From Dillenia suffruticosa (taxonomy: Eukaryota > Streptophyta > Magnoliopsida > Dilleniales > Dilleniaceae), in NCBI GenBank assembly GCA_033439265.1, contig JAVTVX010000010.1, positions 10,292,001 to 10,356,000 on the forward strand: 64,000 nucleotides of DNA. The letters are read 5' to 3'. Below, piece after piece: positions 49,182 to 62,000 of this stretch. Numbering within the stretch: position 1 is the first letter of the stretch; every line of letters begins with the position of its first letter. Position numbers and translations under genes: made by a program. The notes beneath the pieces are model-generated. The model ran no database searches, was not told the origin of the DNA, and saw only the letters and a list, made by a program, of their open reading frames with translations.

Positions 49182-49676
49182 TGTAGGTTATTTAGCATTT
49201 TGGTAAGAATGAGATAATGGGGTAACTCCCATTATTACTTACCAACATTAACCATGCATTTTGGTAACTCCCAAAACTTAACCCTAATGACCTATTATTC
49301 TTTTGATTGAATTGAGAAAGGGTCATTCTTTCCTTCTGAAGTGGACAACAGCCATGGGGCAACAATGAAGGAGATGGCTAGGGTTTCACACAGTTCTCTA
49401 GAGAGAGAAAATAGAGTGAGGGATAGAGATTTTCGCGTAGGAAAATCTCCCATCGTCAAACGAATCACCGGACATGAGTATTGCGGCGTTGTGACACTAT
49501 GGTGGTGATTCGACTAATCTTGTGATCACCATCCCGACCGCGAAATTGGATCAAGAGACGTGCCGTTTTGATTGACTTTGAAGATCCTACGTATTGAGGT
49601 ACCCTATAGCCGATCTATTTTATTTTTCGAAAATTATTGTATGCTTCCGCTGCATGAAAATCCTAAAAATCCAACA
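49182..49676 (+). repeat. 5' LTR of the Copia element
   Basis: 495 bp, with standard TG...CA ends. It contains the block GGGTCATTCTTTCCTTCTGA and a CT/GA-rich part shared with the right LTR. Confidence 0.93.
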
Positions 49677-50169
49677 TTGGTATCAGAGCATACGTTGGAT
49701 TAGGAAAAATAATTTTCGGAATTATTTTGAGGTTTTAAAATTTTGGGGTCCGGATCACGGATGAGTTTCGTGAATCCGAGAACACCGCAGGAATACCCAT
49801 GGTCCAGGGATTACAAAACTATTTTTTGTTTAATTTTCTGAGCATGTTTGGGCCATGAAAAGTGCGGTCGAAGTTTGCGATCGTACGGACATGAAAACCT
49901 TAGATCTGAGGCTTTAGAGGGCGTATCGATGCATGAAAAGATTATAAATGTGTTCCTTGCATCTAGATCTACAGTTTTATGTCTTTTATTGTGTGTTTTG
50001 GGTGCCGAAAACCGGGATTCCGGATGGCCACGGAGGGCCGCGACTGGGGTGGTTGATTCCCATAATTTTTGGGTTTGAATCTTCCTAAAATCGAGTGTAG
50101 GATGTTTGGAGGATGCCCACAAATTTTTCCCAGTCGAAAAATGCAAGAAAAAACTGTCGGATTCGTGTT

Positions 50170-50660
50170 TTCCAAAAAACGGGTCGAAAAACTCGTTGCA
50201 GGACCCGTCGGGCGAAGAAGACCCGACCCAGACCCACGGGCACGTGACACGCACGCGCCAGGAGGCGCGTCTGGCTGGCGCGTGTAGTGCACGCGCTACA
50301 CAGGCGCAGGTAGGGGCAGCGATCGGGTCGGACCCTGACCCGGACCGACCCGCAACCGACCCGACCGGGTCGGACCCCAACCCGTTGACCGGGAGGTCGG
50401 GTCAACCCTGACCCGTTGACCAACCCCGGTCAGACCGGGCTCAACACAGCTCAGCGCGTGAAGGCGCGTGAAACGCGCGCCGCGACTGGGCACGCGTGAG
50501 CCGAGTCGCGCCAGGCGCGTGGCAGCGCGTGTGAGGCGCGCCGCGCGTCTGGCGCGTGCGGCAAGCGGCTGTCGGCGCATGGAAGCGCGTGGAGCGCACC
50601 GCCAGCTAGCGGCGGCGTGTGTGGGCCCCCTGGCGGCGCGTGAGGTCGCTTAAAATTGAA
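50170..50660. other. GC-rich leader region of the Copia element
   Basis: Very GC-rich against its surroundings, made of repeated GGGTCGGAC/GACCCGACC, GTTGACC and GCGCGTGG motifs in both orientations. Open frames occur on all strands because stop codons are rare in such DNA; none resembles gag. It may fold strongly in the RNA. Confidence 0.7.
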
Positions 50661-51637
50661 TTTTTTCAATTTTTTGGGGTCTTATATCCATAAATGTGAC
50701 TTTTTGTGGGTTTTTGTGTGCCGAATCAAAGTCCAAATGGTAAGATGCGATTCCGGATTGTGGTGTATGGTATCCGTTGACTCATACGCTCGCTTTGGAG
50801 TCTGTACTCAAGTCATTTTAGTCTTAATGATTCGTAGGGCGTACAAAAATGTGATAATAAGTATCTCCAAGTCACAAATATTTCTCTTAATGCGTTGAGA
50901 ATTGTCGTATTAAATTTTTTGCAAGGAGAGTAAACTGAATGATGTGATCTGTGCGATTTTATCAGTAGATTCAGTTTATTCTCGAGAGGAAAAATCTAAC
51001 GGGAATCTGAGGCAAGAGATGATGGGCCCCAGGGTGGGCACCGAGCCTCAGGGTATACGAGATAAAGGGACCTATCGTGCATGGTAGAAAATAATTGCCA
51101 AGTTGGGGCAATGCTTATCAGTGGCATGCATGATTACTAAATATCGTTCTACGAGTCATATCCTATGGAAATGTCGGTTCGTCTTGTCCCATAAGAGTAT
51201 TGTGTTGCTCTTTTCGGCTTCTAATGTGAGGATGCAGAAGAAAATGACTAATCATATAATGAGGCAGATATCGAGTATGATCACCGAGTTAAGGAATACA
51301 AATGAGCAAATTTTGGATGGAATTTAGGTACTGGATGTGATCCAGATTTTACCTGATTCATGAGAAACCGTGAAATCCTATCTCATACTTGACGAAAGTA
51401 TTCGTACTGTCGTTGACGTAAATACGTAATGTGAGCTCGATGAGGAGCACTTAGGGGCGAGTAGGCCATACTCAAGTCATGCTAATACAGAGGAGTCGAG
51501 TAAGGACTTCCCCGGTGCTAAGCCAATAGTATAAGCATATGAACAAGACTTGAGATCCAGATAATAAAAATCATCCGATAAAACCGATAACAAAGTACAA
51601 GAACGCAAGAAGAAGGAATTTGATTAAACTAATGTAA

Positions 51638-54560
51638 ATTGCTACGTTTGAGGTAGATTTGGTCATTTCGCTCGTAAGTGTGACGAGCAGAAATTAATAT
51701 TCTTCTTTTTTACGTGGTGAGAGATTTGTCTTATTCACATAATGCTCTCTGATTTCTCAATCAGGAGCAACCAACCACGTAACTCGAGACAGGAGTGCGT
51801 AAATATAGTTCTGTCAGGTGAATCCTTAAGTTTGGAGGATTTACGTTAAGGACAGAGCATTTGTCGTTGTCCGAGGGAAGGACAGGGAACGACACTTGCC
51901 ATGACGTTTTAATACTGTAGGCATTCGACGGATCTACAATTTAGTACCTTGTCTAAAATTGACTACGATATGCATGAAATTATTCCTTTTTTTTAATATG
52001 ACAATTTTCTGAATTATTCTGGTTTTAATCCATGATAGAATGTATGCACTGGGTGCTACTCCTTCTAATGGTTTCTTGTTGTTCTACTATTGTCTTTACA
52101 TCTGATTGCGTAGATGATGATTTAAATGAATGACATAGTAGACTTAGACACATAGGATAAGCGATGATGAATCGGTTAGCAGCAAGAGATTTATTAGACC
52201 CGTGACTAGATTTGAGTTACCCATATGTGAGTTTTGCCTAGTCGGCAAAATGACGAGAAAACCATTTGGCAATGCAATGAGAGCTGGGACCCATTGCAGT
52301 TAGACCACTGTGCCTTCCTTTTCTTGTGGTCTTATGAGTATGAGAGCCGGAAATGGAGTTGTGTAGATAATTATAGATGCTTACGTGCGTTTCGGTTCAT
52401 TTATCTGATCTTGCATAAGTCTGAGGCATAAGACTGTTTCAGGAGATTCATAAGCGAGATTGAGAATCAGTTAGATTTAAGAGTAAAGACTCTCAGAACC
52501 GAACGAGGACGCAAGTATTCGTCTAAACTACAGATGGGGCTCTGTTTCGAGAAGAGTATTACGAGACTACTGACTATTAGTCAGTTTCCCATTTGAGCTT
52601 TGGACAGGGAGGTAACATGACCTTAGCCACTTGAGGTTATGGGGTTGTGCCGTGATTTCTCGCATTCACACGGTGAGTTAGGCCCGCGAGAAAATACGTG
52701 TTCTTAGACGAACACGGACGACACTATAATCGAGATTGAGTCTCGTAATACCATATATCTTGAGAATGATTTCTCTAAGAGATGTGAAATCAATTTGGAC
52801 CCTATCCTTTATGCGATGGATGAGCCTAACGGCTCGAGAAGCCCAGTGACGGGATACAAGAATCCATTATGGATCTTGATATCAGTGGGAGCAATCCATC
52901 AAGAGGTAAAGATTTTTTTTCTTCACCTAAGAGTATCGAGAATGCGTATTTAAACGTTGTTTTCTCGATTGAGGGTGAGACCCTCGTTGCGACTCTAGAG
53001 AATGATGAGAAATTTAAAACGGTCCAAAAGGCTCTCGAGGGTTCTGCAAAAGATGTAAAAAACCGTTCATTAAAGGCCATAAATGAAGAGAAGGAGTTGA
53101 TGAGAATCAACAGGGTTTGAGACCTAGTTGATCAGCCTGAGGGCGGAAGGACTGTTGGGAACAAGTAGGTTCTCAAAGTCAAGATAAAGGTCAACGGATT
53201 GATAAAGAAGTAAATAACCCGTCTAGTAACCAAAGGTTACACTTAAACTGAGGGGTGGACTATCGAGGAGTCATAGTCCAATTTATTTCGATCCGTTTAT
53301 CTTTCAGCGATTGTCACGAAAATGGATCTAGAGTCATATCACAAGGACGTAAAAACCGTTTTAGTAGTGGGAGTCTAGATGAGCCGATCTACATGGAGCA
53401 TCCCTTAGGGTTCGTTCTAGTAGATCAGATGGAAAATGTTTGTTGATTTTAGAAATCAAATACGATCTTAAGCCATCATCCAAACAGCGACGTTTGAGAT
53501 TTCACGAGAATATGATATCTTATGGTTTTGTAATGATCGAGTAGAATCATTGTATCTATTAGATACGTCCCGATGACTCCTTTATGAGCATGTTCGCATA
53601 TGTAGGTGACATTCTGTTGGTTGGGAACAATATAGAGTATCCAATGACCATTGTAACATGGTTATGAGGTTTTAGTTTATTCTCAAATTTTGGATTCATA
53701 AGGATCGCTTGAGAATGGTGTTAACTTTTTAACAAGAGTTTTACATCAGGTAGATTCTTGAGCATTTTGAGAAGAGCGATGACAATCTAAAAGATACTCT
53801 AATCGCTAAAGGTAAAAAGATCTGAATCTTGATACATGCCCTAGAATTTATAAAGAAATAAGGGAGATGAGAAGAATCTCTTATTCCAGTGTAAAATACA
53901 TTTCTAGTGTATGCGATGAGGTATACACGTGCGAGATCCAGTTTGATGTATGCGATGAGGCATACATGACCAGACGTTTCTTTAATGGTCGATCTGGTGA
54001 GTAAGTATTAATAGAATCCTGGAAGGGATCACTGTAGAGCAGTGAAAAAAGATTCTAAAATATTTCATTTGAACTGCTGACCTCTCCATGTGTTACGGAT
54101 GAGGTGATTTGCGTTTTGTCGTTGGGATTCAGATACTGATTGGGAGTAGTGATCTGAATAAACGCAAAAGGTTTTATCTTCTTAGAGCAGTAAGAAGAGA
54201 ACCAGTATATCTCTATTTACGATAGAGACTGAACTTGTAGTATGCTCAATTGCAGTTCATAAGATGAGAATGGTTGGCTTCAGAAATTTTTTTGGAACAC
54301 TTAGGGGTCGTGACAGATAATGGGAGGTCAGTGATAATTATTGTGATAATCAGACCGACACTGTCAACAAATGAGATCCTAAGTGTAATAGCAAAGCCAA
54401 ACATATTGATACCGAAAATCACTTTGTGAGAGATATTACCGAGAAGGGTATTGTGACATCTAAGTACACCTTAATATATAGCATGAGAGCTGATCTTTTC
54501 AGAAAATCCGTTGTGAGAGATTCCTTTGTGAGATAAGAAATCATTGGGTTTAGTGTACTT
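51638..54560 (+). pseudogene. Copia gag-pol, broken
   Basis: Order of traces: CCHC zinc knuckle (CYV*GRFGHFARKC, about 51640-51680); GAG-preintegrase with SGATNHVTRDRSA (about 51765); integrase core remnants (about 52290-52530); reverse transcriptase with GNK*VLKVKIKVNGLIKK (about 53155), LVTKGYT (about 53220), MDLESYHKDVKTVL (about 53325) and the YVGDILLVGNN block (about 53600), where the usual YVDD Asp is Gly; RNase H end (about 54200-54500, HLSTP and neighbours). Stops and frameshifts are so frequent that no domain is intact. Confidence 0.75.
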
Positions 54561-55685
54561 TAACATTTTTCCTTATATACTGTTTTAGATGCTTATTTTA
54601 ATATATGACATGTATGCTTTATTGGGTCACATATTTATTTCATGCATCATTTGTTGTCATATATTGTGATCTTGTGATAAAAGATGTGTCAGACAAACGT
54701 GGTCGACTCTTTCACACGAGTGACCACCTCCGACTCTGAGTGAGCGGAGATGAGACGGATTATAGTTGTAAGAGGTTTTGAGAGTAGCTATACTAGAACA
54801 TAAGTCGTTCAGGATGAGGTTATATGCGATATGACCGACATGGAAATACTCACATCCATATTGTCTGTAAGTAGCCAGATTTGAGAGCTCAGATATCACA
54901 TGCGATTTGTGATATTGTCTCTGAGATGCTTTCTTTAAGATCTCTGGGTAAAATCTTATGTGTAGACTGAGTCCCGTACCTGTACAGTATTAGAGAAATC
55001 TGACATATGCCCTTTGAGAGATGGGGGAATAACACTGTGGCACGTGTTTCATACCACGTGTGATGAGACGACCATGGGATAGTGGGAGCTATTATTTGAG
55101 ACGACAGTTTAATCTTGATCCCCGTTCCCACTGTGTGAGACCTGAGATCCATTGAGTGGGATCTCTTATGCCCTTATTACTTTCAGCTGTCTGCAGAAGT
55201 TTTGGTTTAGTGTTGTTATTTTAGTCTGTTTACCTATGGTCCGGAAGATAAATTGAGGTCTACGGGGCAGATTTAGGAAAACAGCTGAATTGAGACCGAT
55301 AGATTCGAGTTTGGGAAAAGGAAGGCCAATAGACATTACATCGTTGTCATGTATTCATAGGTCGACCTATTATGTTAATCCATGTTGGGATTCAAACATA
55401 ATAATGAATATATAGTCGAACAAATTGATTGGGGATCACTTTCGATGAGTAAAGTGGCTCAATGGATGTAAATGCATTGAGTCTGGGGTATAGCGAGTTA
55501 TTTTATACTAACGGTGACTACTCGATCATCCTAACAGGTGTATCGAAAAGTCTTTGCTTGCAGGTGTACTCGCCGGTCACACGACGCCCAATCCTGTATG
55601 AAAGTCCAGTAGGGTGATGTGATAGATTATATGAGTTATGACTTGTAATGACGGAAGTGAAATGCCCTAATGTGCAAGTGGGAGA

Positions 55686-56192
55686 TATAGGTTATTTATG
55701 CCCATTGTGGGGCATTTTGGTAAGAATGAGATAATGGGGTAACTCCCATTATTACTTACCAATATTAACCATACATTTTGGTAACTCCCAAAACTTAACT
55801 CTAATGGCCTATTATTCTTTTGATTGAATTGAGAAAGGGTCATTCTTTCCTTCTGAAGTGGACAACAGCCATGGGGCAACAATGAAGGAGATGGCTAGGG
55901 TTTCACACAATTCTCTAGAGAGAGAAAATAGAGTAAGGGATAGAGATTTTTGCGTAGGAAAATCTCCCATCGTCAAACGAATCACCGGACATGAGGATTG
56001 CGGCGTTGTGACACTGTGGTGGGGATTCGACTAACTTTGTGATCACCATCCCGACCGCGAAATCGGATCAAGGAACGTGCCGTTTGATTGATTTTGAAGA
56101 TCCTACGTATTGAGATATCATATATCCGATCTATTTTAATTTCTGAAAATTATTATATGCTTCCGTTGTATGAGAATCCTAAAAATCTAACG
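55686..56192 (+). repeat. 3' LTR of the Copia element
   Basis: 507 bp. The end dinucleotides are mutated (TA...CG instead of TG...CA), which together with the target duplication shows an old insertion. Confidence 0.92.
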
Positions 56193-56197
56193 GTATG

Positions 56198-58570
56198 TTT
56201 AGTGCGGGAGCCGAATTTTCTGTAGTGCGATGTTTTACTTGTTCTTGACTTACAGCTAAAGCCAATCGCCACAAGGCCTACGTTGCTTTTTCTTTTTTTT
56301 TTTTTCCCAAGGCCTACGTTATGATGAGCTAAGTCAATCAACCCAACAACATTGAGAGCAACATGCATTCCCCTACTAGATACGAAAAGGGGAAGGGAGA
56401 CGAAGTGAAGCGCATCTATAAGAGAAGTACCCATACTTGAAAGGTGTTATAAGCTATGCTCATACGCAGTGAATTGTGACACAGACTTGGTTGGACCTGC
56501 ACCTCATTCTAAAAATTTGAAATTTTGTGACAAATTTAAAATGACCTCAAAATTTTGAAGTTTAGTTAGAGTAATCCAAAATAACTCAAAAAAAACAATT
56601 AAAATTCCATTCAATTCTTTTTTTTTTCCCTTTTAATTTCGCCCTTCCATGATACCCTGCATTGAAACCTTTGAAGAAGCTCAAACTTCATTCCCTCTTC
56701 CCTTTTATGCTTTCTGCACGGTGGCATTTCATGAAAAATTGTAATTTACAATTAAATGACGTGAATCGTGGGTCATATAAATCAAAATAGCGGTTGATCA
56801 CCCGCTGGGACAAGATTTGACCCCCCTTTTTTTTCTTTTTAAGGTGGCCACAAATTTATTTGATGATTAATTCCCTAACATCGACGTTTTCTTTTTCTTT
56901 TTCTTTTTCTTCTTTTTTCTCTTTTGATGAGTAGATGGGTATCGTAAACATCTTAACCACCATAACCCAAAAAAAAAAAAATCTTACCCATCGAAGAAGC
57001 TTTGTGGACCAAGATGGGGCTTCTAAACGTCAACTCAGCAGAGCCACTTGACAAAACCCACACCCTCCCCACTTTATCATTTTTCTTCTCTTTTAATAAA
57101 AACCGCAAACAAAAAGTAACATTGGCACATTTGTCACGCTATTGTCCACTGACCTCTAGATATTTTGCTGGGTTCACCACACATCACTTCCTCCCTTGTT
57201 CATATCTTCTTTTATCATTATTATCTTCGTTAAGTCCAAATCCAACTCCATACCAAATCAACTATAATGCGTACAACGAAAATGACCACATGCATCCCAC
57301 CAATCACCAATGCTAAACTTACAAGTGTGTGGGCACTTACGTCATATCATAAAAAATTGAGGGGTCGGTTTGGGATTTAGAGGTCCAAAACGAATGCTAT
57401 TAGAACTGAAATGATTGGGTGTGGGGCTTACACCAATCTGGTTTCGCCAAGTGAATGGACGGACGAGTATGCACTTCTAATGCCATCACATGCCAATTGC
57501 CATCCACTTGCAAAAATAATAATAATAATAATAATAATAAAAGAAACAATCCTGTGGGCAGAGGCTATGCCAAATCACCACGCGCTTATAACTCCACGTG
57601 CTTTTTTTGCACTAATTTTTTGTGGGAATATTCTTTAAGGAGCTAAATTTTCTTCAAGACAGAAGAAAAAAACAAGAAAAAAAAATGGCTTTATTCATAT
57701 TGTCAAAAATAGTAAAAATTTTATTGTGAGAAATTTTACCATTTTAAAGAAATGTATTATGGAAATCCTTTTTATTTTCCTAAGAAGTTTCAATTTCCTA
57801 ATAATAAAAAAAATATATAATTTGTTTGCTTTGATTTAGTTATTTAACAAATGCATGAGAAAAAGCAAAGGAAAATACCAGGAGCATAATCTAGAGAACA
57901 AATAATAAACAATTTATGTAAATGGTGAACTATTTTAGAAAAAAATATTTAAAGAGCAATGAATGTAAAGTACAACTAAATTTGGTAAAAATATAATACC
58001 TCAAGGAATATACATTTAAGATAAAAACTTGGAATAAAACTATTTTAGCAAAATTTTATAAATTTTTTTCTGTAAAAACTTAAACACATTATTTATGTCT
58101 TAATAGTTATTTCTCTTTCAAGAAAACAATGTTATATTTATGCCAAATATTAAAAGAGAAATATATATTAATGTATTGAAATATTTATAAATATATAAAA
58201 ATAAATTTGATATCATATTTAAAATAAATAATAAATATGCAATTAAAAATATTATAAATAATCTAAAAAAGAATTTATCAACATTAATATGCTCCGATGT
58301 GTTTCAAATTTGTAAAAGAGTATATAAGCTCAAAATTCCAAATGGTGCTGCACCATATTCATATCTGAGAAAAACAAAAAGCAAATTGCCGACGTGGCAT
58401 ACAAGGAACTCAATCTAATGGCAGAGAGAGTATCCTAGGATTCCCTACTCGGGAGAGCGTGAACATCATTCTCGTAAAATAAAATATGGGACAGATTTTA
58501 ACAGCTTCAAAACCACAAAAGAAAACCATCGCGTAACTCGAATCCACGTGTCAAAAACCCCTCCACCAAA
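56198..58570. other. AT-rich spacer before the PRR gene
   Basis: T tracts (56292-56305, 56828-56835), an AAT tract (about 57513-57540) and very AT-rich DNA at 57650-58300. No gene or transposon domain is seen. Confidence 0.5.
57513..57540. repeat. (AAT)n microsatellite
   Basis: A trinucleotide tract of nine units in spacer DNA. Confidence 0.9.
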
Positions 58571-58577
58571 TCCCTAA

Positions 58578-58932
58578 AAAATATCTAAAATTCCACTTCC
58601 AGATTAAAGATCTTTCTCCAACTTGGGACCCACATATATCAAATATCTTAAAAACTACAAACTCTTGACCTCACATAAAAAAAAGGGAATAATAATCCAC
58701 CAAGCAACCAAACCAAGCACGACCCTAAAAACCCCAAAACCAATTGGTCTTCACCTTTTGATCACAGTCGACGTGGCAAATCTGGGCCATATGTTAAGTC
58801 CTCGAAGATATTTTCCCCGCACTTACCGGCTCCTCCCCTCACAACCATCCGATTCAAGGCGGTTATTTCCCCGTTTCCAATATCAGCCGTCCGTTCTTTC
58901 CACCATCTCTAGTGCATGCTTTCAGATATTTT
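58578..58932 (+). promoter_or_regulatory. Evening-element cluster of the PRR5-like gene
   Basis: Exact evening elements AAAATATCT at 58578-58586 (plus) and, as AGATATTTT, at 58806-58814 and 58924-58932 (minus). A near copy, AAATATCT, lies at 58641-58648. In plants CCA1/LHY and RVE-type MYB factors bind this element and set evening- or afternoon-phased expression. All sites lie within 440 bp upstream of the ATG at 59013. Confidence 0.8.
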
Positions 58933-58975
58933 TTTTTCCTTTTATTTTGCTCACCAGTCGAAGAAAGAGAGAGAA

Positions 58976-59007
<32 letters not shown>
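58976..59007. repeat. (GA)n microsatellite in the PRR5-like 5' leader
   Basis: A GA tract of about 32 bp ending 6 bp before the ATG at 59013; such tracts vary in length between alleles. Confidence 0.92.
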
Positions 59008-59010
<3 letters not shown>

Positions 59011-59012
59011 CT

Positions 59013-62000
59013 ATGGGGGAGGTTGTGGTGAGCAGTGAAGATGGAGTTCAATTGATGGAGACGAAGGAGGAAGTGATGAGTGAGAAACGGAAAGAGGAAG
59101 AAGAGATGAAGAAGAACAATAAGAACGAAGTGCCTGGCTCTGTCGTGAGATGGGAGAGGTTTCTGCCCCGAATGGTTTTGAGAGTTTTGTTGGTTGAGGC
59201 TGATGACTCAACTCGTCAAATTATCGCTGCGCTTCTTCGGAAATGCAGTTACAAAGGTACTTTCTTGATTTCTATTTTGCATTTTGCTTTCGATTCCGTT
59301 TTCGTATATTGAGAGATTTAGATTATTGACCTGTTTCCGTAAATTCTGAATGGGGTGAGGCTATTGTTTTTCGGTTGAATTAGTGAAGATCGGAGGGAAA
59401 AATTCGCTTTGATTAGATTCATTATCTCTCTACAAGTTTAACTGCGGTTTGTTTTGGTTTGTTTTGGTTTGTTTACTACTTGTTCGCCGGAAAGCGTATG
59501 AGAATTTGATTGAATTTCACTACTTATGTTGTTTCTGATGAAATGGGAGATTTATAATATTTTATATCCCATAAGAATTTAGCTATTTATGGCTGTTAAA
59601 ATATCCTTGGACTGAATGTGAAATGTCTCCGATCAAATTGGTAATTCTGGTGGTTGATACTTATGTTGTATTCATTAAATTGGTGGGTGAACCAATGAAT
59701 CCATGATGGCAAAGGTGTTTTGCTATTTATGGCCGTGGAAATTCCCTTGGACTTAACATTATTGGAATAATTGGGTCATTTTATGAAATGACATGGAATC
59801 GAAAATTTTGACGGCCCAAAACATATTGCAGAAGTCGGCTTATAATAAAAAATTTTGAGAGTTTCAGTATAAAAAGGCATGCAATAAAGGCTTTGCTGGG
59901 CATTGGCCTAATATACTATGTCTATTTTAATAAGGATGATATGGATTCAGCATATTGTAGCTCTTGGATTTTTGGCTGGATTTGGTCATTATAGTAATTT
60001 TTAAATATGACTCTCAGATGCTGATTGACTTATCCATTTTTTTTTTCCTGGTGAGCAGTTGCAGCTGTTCCAGATGGGTTAAAAGCATGGGAATTACTTA
60101 AGGGAAGGCCACGGAACATTGATCTCATATTGACAGAAGTAGAACTACCTTCAATATCTGGCTATGCGCTACTTACATTGATTATGGAGCATGAGATCTG
60201 CAAAAATATTCCTGTCATAAGTATGATTTTTACTTCAAGAAATCTGAATTGTTGGTTTTGATTTCCTATTAGTGTCAAGCTTGGTTTGATGCAGTGTTCT
60301 TTTCTCATTGATATGCAGTGATGTCCTCTGAAGATTCAATTGGCACAGTTTATAAATGCATGTTGAGAGGTGCTGCTGACTTTCTTGTTAAACCTGTCAG
60401 AAGAAATGAACTGAGAAATTTGTGGCAGCATGTTTGGAGAAGACAATCTGTATGTAAAATCCTCAAAATATGTCTTAGACAGTTTAGATTTTATTACTAA
60501 TACTTCTGACTGAAATTAAATTTGATCATGTTGTTCTTTCAGTCATCTAATGGTCGACAAGGCCCTCAAGATGAGAGTGTTGCACAACAAAAGGTTGAAG
60601 CCACTGCTGAAAATGATGCTGGAAGCAATCACTCAAGTGGTTATATGCCCTGCGTTCAAAGGAATAATGAGGGAATTGAGAAAGGGAGTGATGCTCAGGT
60701 TAGTCTTGCTGTGTTGCCAAACATGTTCAATTTTTTAGGAATTCAATGCATTACTTTTGCTTGAGTTAGCACATAGTCCCTTGAAGAGGTCTGCATGTTC
60801 TTGGTTGTACTCTGTTTCCTTGTAACCTGGGTTACCTGTGCTCCCCTTCTTTTGTATTCAATAAAGCTCCATCTTCACTCACCAGTTATCAAAAAGTATC
60901 CTGTTGCCTCTTGTGTCAAAATGGAGTTGCCTTATTCCTCTTGTTGTTCTGTCGGATCACCACATCTAATTGGCCTTGGGGTTTATATTTGGGTTGACTA
61001 ATTAATCGTCTTTAACTCCCTTGTTGTGATCCTATGCATTTTGATTAACGAACATGATGACTTTTAATCTAATATAAAATGTGGTTGTGGATAGATGGGC
61101 CTCATAATTTGTCTAATGGCTGAAAGTTTCTTGCTATAGTGATTCTTTTCGCATCTCTGGATCAACCATTGTGAGACTGAACTAGAGGCTCTAGAGCTGT
61201 TTTGGGTTCTCACTCTAGGTAACATGCAGGAGTGATTCATGCTAGCATTAGGTTCATCTTACCATATAGATCAGCAAGAATTGCTTCAAAAGAATGTTCG
61301 GCTTGCATCACATGAACCACATGCTCAGCGTTCACCTTTTATTTTTTTTAATCCACATCTGTTGTTTCTTAATGGCAAGGTTGGTTTGTATTATGCTGAG
61401 CTTCCAGTATTCCTGTATTGCTTAGGGATAAGGTATATAGTCTCCATGAGCCTAATCAGAAAGAGGAAGCTGTACATAAAAACAAATGACAAAACATATA
61501 TCAAAACTGAAAGGAGAAATGAGGGTGATTAAAATTTGGAATCTGAATGGAGAATCTAAGTGTGCTTTGTTCCTTAATTTTATTAAAATTACTGATTCAG
61601 TAGAAACTGATTTGAACATAGCCTTGATTGATGTACTTATATATGATGCCGGAAATGGGTAGAAGGGTTCTCCATTTGTATTGGGTGGAAATTAAAAATC
61701 TTGAATACTGAGCACTTAGCTGTTTCCTGTGCAGAGCTCGTGCTCAAAGCCCGAAATGGAAGCTGAGAGTGCCTATGTGGAAAATATGCAAAATCTGTCG
61801 AGGCCAAACTGGAGCTTATCTTTGGCAAGGGATAAAGAAGTGCAGAAGAATGATCACTGTGTACAATTGGATCAGAAAATGCCCATGCATGGGAGTGAAA
61901 TTGTTGGTAAGGCAACTTGACTCTGAAAGTATGGCACCTTCATATTTGTCCAATCCTCATCTGTCAGGAGTGGGTGAAATCATTTTCTAATGCATTTAAA

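Larger units (their letters stand above)
49182..56192 (+). mobile_element. Copia LTR retrotransposon, full length but inactive
   Basis: LTRs at 49182-49676 (TGTAGG...CCAACA) and 55686-56192 (TATAGG...CTAACG) are about 93-95 percent alike, and a 5-bp target duplication GTATG flanks the element (49177-49181 and 56193-56197). A primer-binding site TGGTATCAGAGC, complementary to the initiator tRNA-Met end, lies at 49678-49689, and a purine tract AAGTGGGAGA lies just before the right LTR. The 3' LTR carries an extra 12-14 bp (TGCCCATTGTGGG). The inside is 6.0 kb; its gag-pol is destroyed by stops and indels. Confidence 0.93.

Noticed and set aside
49811-50669. Long overlapping open frames on both strands in the GC-rich block
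   Set aside because: Few stop codons are expected in such GC-rich repeats. The products are Arg/Ala/Pro-rich without domains and lie in a retroelement leader.
58623-59012. In-frame N-terminal extension of the PRR5-like gene (start [10 protein letters not shown])
   Set aside because: It runs through the promoter with evening elements and the GA tract and has no family similarity. The conserved protein begins at the ATG at 59013.
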